Assembly: GCF_050947875.1 (NCBI RefSeq)
Contig: NC_134577.1
Span: forward strand, 72,171,139-72,235,138
Length of the DNA: 64,000 nucleotides
Direction: 5' to 3'
Source of the DNA: Dermacentor variabilis
Taxonomy: Eukaryota; Arthropoda; Arachnida; Ixodida; Ixodidae
Shown here: piece by piece, positions 58,101 to 64,000 of the stretch
Position numbering within the stretch: position 1 is the first letter of the stretch
How the letters are laid out: each line of letters opens with the position of its first letter
Notes under the pieces: generated by a model
Told to the model about the DNA's origin: nothing
What the model saw: the letters and a program-made list of their open reading frames with translations, nothing else
The model's database searches: none
Made by a program: the position numbers and the translations under genes

Positions 58101-59865
58101 CCTATAGCCCATGAAAAGATCATTTTTCCGACAAAAAATAAAGTTTGCCTAAGGCACTGGTTCTCCGGTTGTATCAGTCCCTGGGCATGCGCAGAAGCCG
58201 TTTAACACGATAAATGAACGATTAGGCAAATAATAGTTTTCCCCCTAAAATTGAAAAATTGGCAAGCCTATATAGCCCATGAAAATATCATTTTTCCGAC
58301 GAAAAATAAAGTGTGCCTAAGGCGCTGGTTCTCCGCTTGTATCAGTCCCCGGGCATGCGCAGAAGCCGTTTAACACGATAAACGAACGATTAGGCAAAGA
58401 ATAACTTTCCCCCTAAATTTGAAAAAATGCTAAGCCCATAGCCCTTGAAAATATCATTTTTTCGACGAAAAATAAAGTGTGCCTAAGGCGCTGGTTCTCC
58501 GCTTGTATCTTTCCCCGGGCATGCGGAGAAGCCGTTTAACGAGATAAATGAACGATTAGGCAAAGAATAATTTTGCCCCTCAACTTGAAAAAAATGCTAA
58601 ACCCATGAAAATGCCCATGAAAATATCATTTTCCGACGAAAAATAAAGTGTGCCTAATGCGCTGGTTCTCCGCTTGTATCAATCCCCGGGCTTGCGCAGA
58701 AGCCGTTTAACACGATAAATGAACGATTAGGCAAAGAATAATTTTCCTCCTAAAACTGAAAAAATGCTAAGCCTTATAGCCCATGAAAATATCATTTTTC
58801 CGACGAAAAATAAAGTTTGCCTATGACGCTGGTTCTCGGCTTGTATCAGTCCCCGGGCACTCTCAGAAGCGGTTTAACACGATAAATGAACGATTAGGCA
58901 AAGAATAATTTTCCCCCTAAAATTGAAAAATGGTAAGCCTATAGCCCATGAAAATATCATTTTTCCGACGAAAAATAAAGTGTGCGTAAGGCGCTGGTTC
59001 TCCGCTTGTATCAGTCTCCAGGCTTGCGCAAAACCCGTTTAACGCGATAAATGAACGATTAGGCAAAGAATAATTTTCCCCCAAAAGTTGAAAAAATGGT
59101 AAGCCTATATATAGCGCATGAAAACATCATTTTTCCGACGAAAAATAAAGTGTGCCTAAGGCGCTGGTTCTCCGCCTATATCAGTCCCCGGGCACGCGCA
59201 GAAGCCGTTTAACACGGTAAATGAACGATTAGGCAAAGAATAATTTTCCCCCTAAAATTGAAAAAATGGTAAGCCTATAGCCCATGAAAACATCATTTTT
59301 CCGACGAAAAATAAAGTTTGCCTATGACGCTGGTTCTCGGCTTGTATCAGTCCCCGGGCACTCTCAGAAGCGGTTTAACACGATAAATGAACGATTAGGC
59401 AAAGAATAATTTTCCCCCTAAAATTGAAAAATGGTAAGCCTATAGCCCATGAAAATATCATTTTTCCGACGAAAAATAAAGTGTGCGTAAGGCGCTGGTT
59501 CTCCGCTTGTATCAGTCCCCAGGCTTGCGCAAAACCCGTTTAACGCGATAAATGAACGATTAGGCAAAGAATAATTTTCCCCCAAAAATTGAAAAAATGG
59601 TAAGCCTATATATAGCGCATGAAAACATAATTTTTCCGACGAAAAATAAAGTGTGCCTAAGGCGCTGGTTCTCCGCTTATATCAGTCCCCGGTCACGCGC
59701 AGAAGCCGTTTAACACGATAAATGAACGATTATGCAAACAATAATTTCCCCCCTGAAATGGAAAAAATGGTAAGCCTATAGCCCATGAAAATATCATTTT
59801 TCCGACGAAAAATAAAGTGCTGTTATCGCAAGGTACTGGTCGTCTTCTCCACTATGTTGCTGTGC

Positions 59866-59947
59866 CGTTCCGGTGGCAGAGTAGTTTGGATACTTAGCTT
59901 AGGATGGCATGGGAATTCCAGCGGCGGTGGTTTGATTCCCGGCGCCT
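59866..59947 (+). other. tRNA-like pol III promoter region, left arm
   Basis: TGGCAGAGTAG (59874-59884) resembles an A box of the tRNA-Ser/Leu type. GGTTTGATTCCC (59929-59940) is a near-canonical B box 45 bp later, a normal spacing. Acceptor-stem pairing is not evident, so this is tRNA-derived and not a tRNA gene. Confidence 0.55.
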
Positions 59948-60301
59948 GCATTGCTTTAAAAAAGTATTGTGATGCGGTCACCGCGGCTTGAACGATCGTT
60001 TCAGTCCCATTACTGTGGGGCAGCTGTAACTTCGGCTGGGAAGGGGTTAAGTGTGAGGTAGGTATGCTGAGGATTAGGGGTCAGGTCCGTGTTCCAGGCT
60101 CAGATGAGACCCGGCCTCCACTCGGCCACCGGAATGTGGTGGACAGAATAGTGGGTCGTGGTACACATAATTTTTTCTCGCTGTCCACCGGGTATCCGAG
60201 AGGATGGATGCTATTGCGTACTCCTGGACCGAAGTGCCGCTGCATCGACGTCGAAGAATGGATGCTGCAAGGTAACGTGTCACACATCACTGAAACCCTA
60301 T

Positions 60302-60580
60302 GCGCGTGAAACCCAACCCGACCTCATCCCTGATCGACCCCGCATGAAAATACATTGCACGTGAAAACCGACCCGACCTCATCGCTGATGGACGCCCCCC
60401 CTCCCCCCAATGCGCATGAAAACCGATCCGATCTCATCAGTGAATACGTCGAAAAGTATGTGTGAAAAACCGACCTGACTTCATCGCCGATAGACGACCT
60501 CACCCTCCCGCCCCCTCTAAGTGAAAACTGACGCGACCTCGCTGCTGACGGACACCCCCTTACACGTGAAAACTTCGCCG
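60302..60580. repeat. Minisatellite of about 55 bp inside the foldback element
   Basis: GTGAAAACCGACCCGACC-like units start near 60306, 60361, 60416, 60472, 60521 and 60567. Each is followed by TCATCGCTGATGGAC-like sequence. Units are imperfect and spaced 46-56 bp apart. Confidence 0.75.
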
Positions 60581-61424
60581 AACTGCGCGGGCCCTGGAGG
60601 GCTTTCTGTAGAGGGGATTGGAGCTCTATACAGCTGCGCGGCAAGAGCTCTTACAGGCGCGGCTTTTTTTTTGAGGGGCGGGGGAGGGGCCGCGGGTAGA
60701 TGTGCGTGCGCGGCCTCTAGAGGGCTTTCTATAGCAGGGGGGTGGGGATTAGAGCTCTGTAGAGTTCGCGTGGCCTCTCAGAAGTGGGCATGATTGGTGT
60801 TGAGTAGGGCAGGCGTAGTCAAGCTCTGTTGTGACGGCGCGTCTCAGGTGGGTCGGATTTTTCTGGTGGAGGGGAGTGGGGGTCGTGGGACGACCACCTA
60901 TGGCTCTGAAACATGGACGGGGTCGGCTTTCCCTAGCAGGGGTCGAGCTCTACGGAGGGATTTTGTAGGCGGGAGTCGTGTCTCTTTCGCAGGAGCGCTC
61001 CTGTTGGCGCATCTTTTGCGGGGGCTTTATCTAGAAGGTTCGCTTTCTGTAAGGACGAACCTCCGTTCTTTAGGTGGCTGTCTCTCTTGCTCCTGCGGTC
61101 CGCTACGCACTTGCTCCAAAACGAATGGGTATCCACCCGCTTAGGATACCCGGGGGATAGCGTGAGGAAATGTGCACCATGACACAAAATTCCCCCTTAT
61201 CCACCATATTCCGGTGGCCGATTGGAGGCCGGGTCTCATCTGAGCCCGGAACACGACCTGACGCACTAGCCGACTCCCACCCCCTTTCCCCTAATCCTCA
61301 GCGTACCTACCTCCTCGCGCCTGTCTAGTCAACCCCCCTCCAACCCGAAGTTCCAGCTGCCCTGCTGTAAAGTTAACGACCGTTCGAGCCGCGGTGCCCG
61401 CATCGCAATATTTTTTTAAAAGCG

Positions 61425-61512
61425 ATGCAGGCACTGGGATTCAAACCACCACCGCTGGAATTCCCTTCGGATGCCAAGCTAAGCATCCATACCACTCGGC
61501 CACCGGAACAGC
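61425..61512 (-). other. tRNA-like pol III promoter region, right arm
   Basis: On the minus strand, TGGCCGAGTGG (61502-61492) is a perfect A box and GGTTTGAATCCC (61447-61436) is a near-canonical B box. The right arm keeps the better version of both boxes. Just downstream, GTGCCTGCATCGC pairs with GCGATGCGGGCAC to form a 13-bp stem. A tRNA-Ser or tRNA-Leu ancestor is likely from the A box, but the cloverleaf is not complete. Confidence 0.6.
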
Positions 61513-61576
61513 ACAGCAGCGTTGTGAATAAAGGCGACCAGTACCCTGAGGCAAGCAGCAGCTGGCGATAACAGCC

Positions 61577-63673
61577 GAGTAGGCCGGCTGTTCCGATAAC
61601 AGACGAGAAGCTCAGCTTCTATCGTGACCTAGAGGGATTCAGTGCGATAGGCTGGAAAAGGAAGCAATGAAAAACGCGCTCAGAACATTGCGCAGTACAC
61701 ATTTGCGCAGTACCAAACTGCGAAAGAGCACTAACCTGTATGCATGTTTCTTCATTCCTGTACGGCCATTGCATAGCCAATGGAAAATGAAAATAGCACG
61801 TGTACCCTTGCCGGCTACAGAATGATGACGCGCGTCTGAACAGGAGTCGGAGTATTGAGTCATCCAACTATATTGAATGAACTCTACCTGTGGCGTCTTC
61901 GAGTGCCATTTTCACAAGGCACCTTGGAGTCAGGTGCCACTAAGGTTCAGTCATGAGGCCGCCCGTCGGTGAAGTTTCGTAATACTTACTTTGGACATTT
62001 TGCTGTTCCGAGCATCCAACGACACTGGCAACAGTATTGGGTAGTATTTAATCCTGCAATGCCCAAACACAGTCGTACATCACAGAAAATTCACAGAATT
62101 TTTCCACCTTTATTTCGCGCCATGGAGGGTGCATTTGTACTAAACACACTATGGATGCGTGAATATAATTAACACTCAAGGTAGTAATTGAAATCTTCAG
62201 CTATTCGATAACTACAATGGGCTCCAGCCTATTAATTGTCGCTACTTGTTTTGCACTTGCGATAATTCCAACTTTGCTGTCTCAAATAGCGCAGTATACA
62301 GAAAGCGCGTTAGGCATTACAGGGTTAAAAAGCTCCTTAACCACCTTGGGGGCTCGGTGAAAACGCTATGCGGATAGCAAACACTCTTGCAAATATCACA
62401 ATTTCGCACTGCTGCGCGGCGGGTGGAACTCGCAAACGTCCTTTTCAATAGAAACATTTTCACTGTTTTCGGGCTGCCTTATTTCGTCAAATAAAAGATC
62501 CCCATACGCGGTCAATAGCGGAACATCAACAAGGGCGCTAGAATGAGCGCGGTATTTCCTCCTGCTACTGTGTATATTTATCGAAGCAGTTTAATAAACA
62601 GGCTGAAGTAAGCGAAATACTTTATCTTAAACTTCAGAAAAATTACATACTTCCGGCAAACGCTCGTGCAGGAATGCAATGGGCGCAGTCCACACCGATT
62701 ACGAGTGTTGTAGCCCTCGGGTCTCAATAATTTCTATTGCAATGGACACTCAACTAGCTTTCAACGAAGCGAAACTCGGACAGTCCGCTCCAGCCTGGTT
62801 GCCTCGGAAGACTTCGCTACACCAGCGTGACCAGCCGATAGTAACCACACGTAAATTGCGCGTTTTACAATAGCTCAATACTGGCCCGCCATCTTTCGCC
62901 TACGAACGCAGTTAGTGATAAGAGTTGCGAAGAATGCCACACGTTTATTTGTTTGCGCCGTCAGTAACATGCAAAGGATGCCGATTGGTGCTTCGGCGGC
63001 GGCAGCGTGGAAACTTGCTATAGATTTCTCCCTTCCTTTCTCCCCTCCAGGCCTTCATAACGCCGATGCGCAGCTGATGCTACTGCGCGCAGCGGGCAAC
63101 TTGGAACACTTAAACGTGCCCAGTTAAACCCGGCCTGCCCTTATGCGCTAATGCTCCATACTTGATGAATGAATTTCCACGGTGAAACCAGCGCCAGAAC
63201 ACACAATAGCCAGGGGCTAATTAGAGCAGGTTAGCCTTAGGTTAGGCTACGTCATGTTAGGTGAAGAACGAACGTACAGCGAACGACAAGGACAGCAGAA
63301 GTGCGTTCCTAAGCAGAAGGCGGCGGGGCAGTAGCGTCATGCTTAGAGGAACTTTCCTGAAACTTCGTCTAGTTTTCCGTTCCACCAGCTATGCATCCCA
63401 ACTACGGCGTTCAACGAACATTCTCCTGCATGTCTTTCCTATGCCTTTACCAATTGGACTGCTAGGTAAGCCCCGGTCCTATAGGTGCTGTATTTCGATG
63501 ATCTGTCCTCCCCCTGCCCCACCTCCAGCTCTCCTTAGACTAACCAGGACCTGCCCCTGCCAATACTAAATTAGTTCGACTCACGGCACTCGACATGACA
63601 ATCGTCGTGCATGTCACCGGCGTTACACGTCGTCATTGTCGTCTTCTGGCCTTATATCCAGCGCTGTTTGCAG

Positions 63674-63676
<3 letters not shown>
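61577..63676. other. 2.1 kb without a recognisable feature
   Basis: Short frames only, none with a recognised motif. A moderately G/C-rich part at 62640-63560 with a frame at 63261-63569 could be near a host gene, but I cannot support one. Confidence 0.4.
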
Positions 63677-63716
<40 letters not shown>

Positions 63717-63741
63717 CGTGCGTGTGCGTGTGCGTGCGTGC

Positions 63742-63803
<62 letters not shown>

Positions 63804-63875
63804 GTGTGCGTGCGTGTGTGTGCGTGCGCGCGTGCGTGTGTGTGTGTGTGTACGTGCGTGCGTGCGTGCGTGCGT
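63677..63875. repeat. (GT)n / (GTGC)n compound microsatellite
   Basis: About 200 bp of GT dinucleotides interspersed with GTGC tetranucleotides. Long Cys-Val and His-Thr frames across it are artefacts. Confidence 0.95.
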
Positions 63876-64000
63876 AACCACACGTTCTCCATAAATGCGG
63901 GCAGTGGTGCCAATAACCAGGTCATCGTGACCACAAACGTGGGCGCTCTGAGACAAATTCCAGATCTGACGTTTGAGCAGAACCACTCGGGCCTGGGTCA
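63876..64000 (+). other. Open frame at window edge, possible exon
   Basis: The plus-strand frame from about 63876 reads [16 protein letters not shown] and stays open to the window end. The minus strand is also open over most of this stretch. No family is recognised and the piece is too short to decide. Confidence 0.15.

Larger units (their letters stand above)
30970..59818. repeat. Satellite B: 166-bp tandem array, about 170 monomers
   Basis: A head-to-tail array with the landmark order GGCGCTGGTTCTCCGC, CAGTCCCCGGGCATGCGCAG, AAGCCGTTTAACACGATAAA, GAACGATTAGGCAAAGAATA, TTTTCCCCCTAAAATTG, GGTAAGCCTATAGCCCATG and TTTTCCGACGAAAAATAAAG. A written-out consensus is 166 bp; landmarks at 31178 and 31344 confirm the period. 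Monomers are far more alike than in satellite A. The length is close to one nucleosome repeat, as in many centromeric satellites. Each monomer has a 7-bp dyad, ATTTTTC and GAAAAAT, around CGAC. The first monomer (CTAAGGCGCTGG, CCGCATATAT, AACGCGATAA) resembles the LINE-proximal block. The last monomers (58600-59818) are also more irregular. Higher-order duplications are listed separately. No frame in the array is a gene. Confidence 0.97.
59819..61576. mobile_element. Foldback element with long inverted arms and pol III-type boxes
   Basis: The left arm (59819-60242) and right arm (61098-61576) are inverted copies, alignable over roughly 420-480 bp with gaps. Shared landmarks, read outward in, are CTGTTATCGC, GGTACTGGTCG, GTTCCGGTGGC, GGAATTCCAGCGG, GCTGAGGATTAGGGG, CTCAGATGAGACCCGGCCTC and GGCCACCGGAAT. 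The middle 860 bp is G/C-rich and unique apart from a minisatellite. The left arm starts exactly where satellite B stops. It could be an inverted pair of one tRNA-derived SINE, or a non-autonomous DNA transposon with long TIRs. Open frames within it have no known domain. Confidence 0.75.

Noticed and set aside
30970..59818. Regular repeats that could suggest a CRISPR array
   Set aside because: The whole 166-bp unit is conserved, with no alternation of short repeats and unique spacers. The setting is eukaryotic.
61425..61512. Functional tRNA-Ser/Leu gene
   Set aside because: A and B boxes are good, but no complete cloverleaf or paired acceptor stem can be drawn, and the sequence is duplicated in inverted arms.
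63595..63986. Cys-Val and His-Thr frames at the window end
   Set aside because: Artefacts of the GT/GTGC microsatellite.

Overview
This is a repeat-only stretch of an arthropod genome, most likely an ixodid tick. That assignment rests on recognising the LINE families and their 3' tails, for example a GGGACGCTC box followed by CATC repeats, and not on any host gene. I found no intact host protein gene, no rRNA and no canonical tRNA gene. Nearly everything readable is a decayed retrotransposon, a DNA-transposon-like or foldback element, or satellite DNA, which suggests heterochromatin, possibly pericentromeric.

Layout. 1-1240: nothing recognised. 1241-5466: nearly full-length CR1-like LINE (+) with ORF1, ORF2, a duplicated 5' segment and a 3' hairpin. 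6064-8890: I-like LINE ORF2 (+) whose RT core is deleted, interrupted at 7183-7461 by an RTE-like 3' end with a GAT tail. 9212-9897: remnant of another I-like LINE. 10341-13170: a third LINE family (+), followed by a second truncated copy (13171-13494) whose tail runs into a 280-bp pentanucleotide repeat, then a Gypsy integrase fragment (-). 14440-19105: satellite A, a diverged 158-bp tandem repeat with alternating A/B monomers, broken by an internal RTE fragment (-). 19106-21799: nothing recognised. 21800-24830: an RNase H-bearing LINE (-).

The second half is dominated by satellite B, a 166-bp monomer. It begins at about 24757 inside the 5' end of the minus-strand LINE. After about 2.6 monomers it is split by a 5,783-bp element with 13-bp inverted termini (CCCAGGTAGCACA) and a TA target duplication (25185-30967). 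It then runs for about 28.8 kb (30970-59818, about 170 monomers). Part of each monomer is the same sequence as the LINE coding segment next to the first monomer, so the satellite appears to have grown out of a LINE truncation junction. The array has nested higher-order duplications with offsets of about 0.5, 1.66, 2.29, 3.31 and 5.79 kb, and a captured LINE fragment is present twice. It ends exactly at a 1.76-kb foldback element (59819-61576) whose 420-480-bp inverted arms each carry tRNA-like pol III A and B boxes. After that come about 2 kb without recognisable features, a GT-rich microsatellite, and a possible exon edge at the window end.

The elements do not form a working pathway. They form a layered record: LINE insertion, satellite birth, TIR-element insertion, satellite expansion, and capture and co-amplification of LINE debris. 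Every LINE open frame carries stops, frameshifts or catalytic-residue changes.
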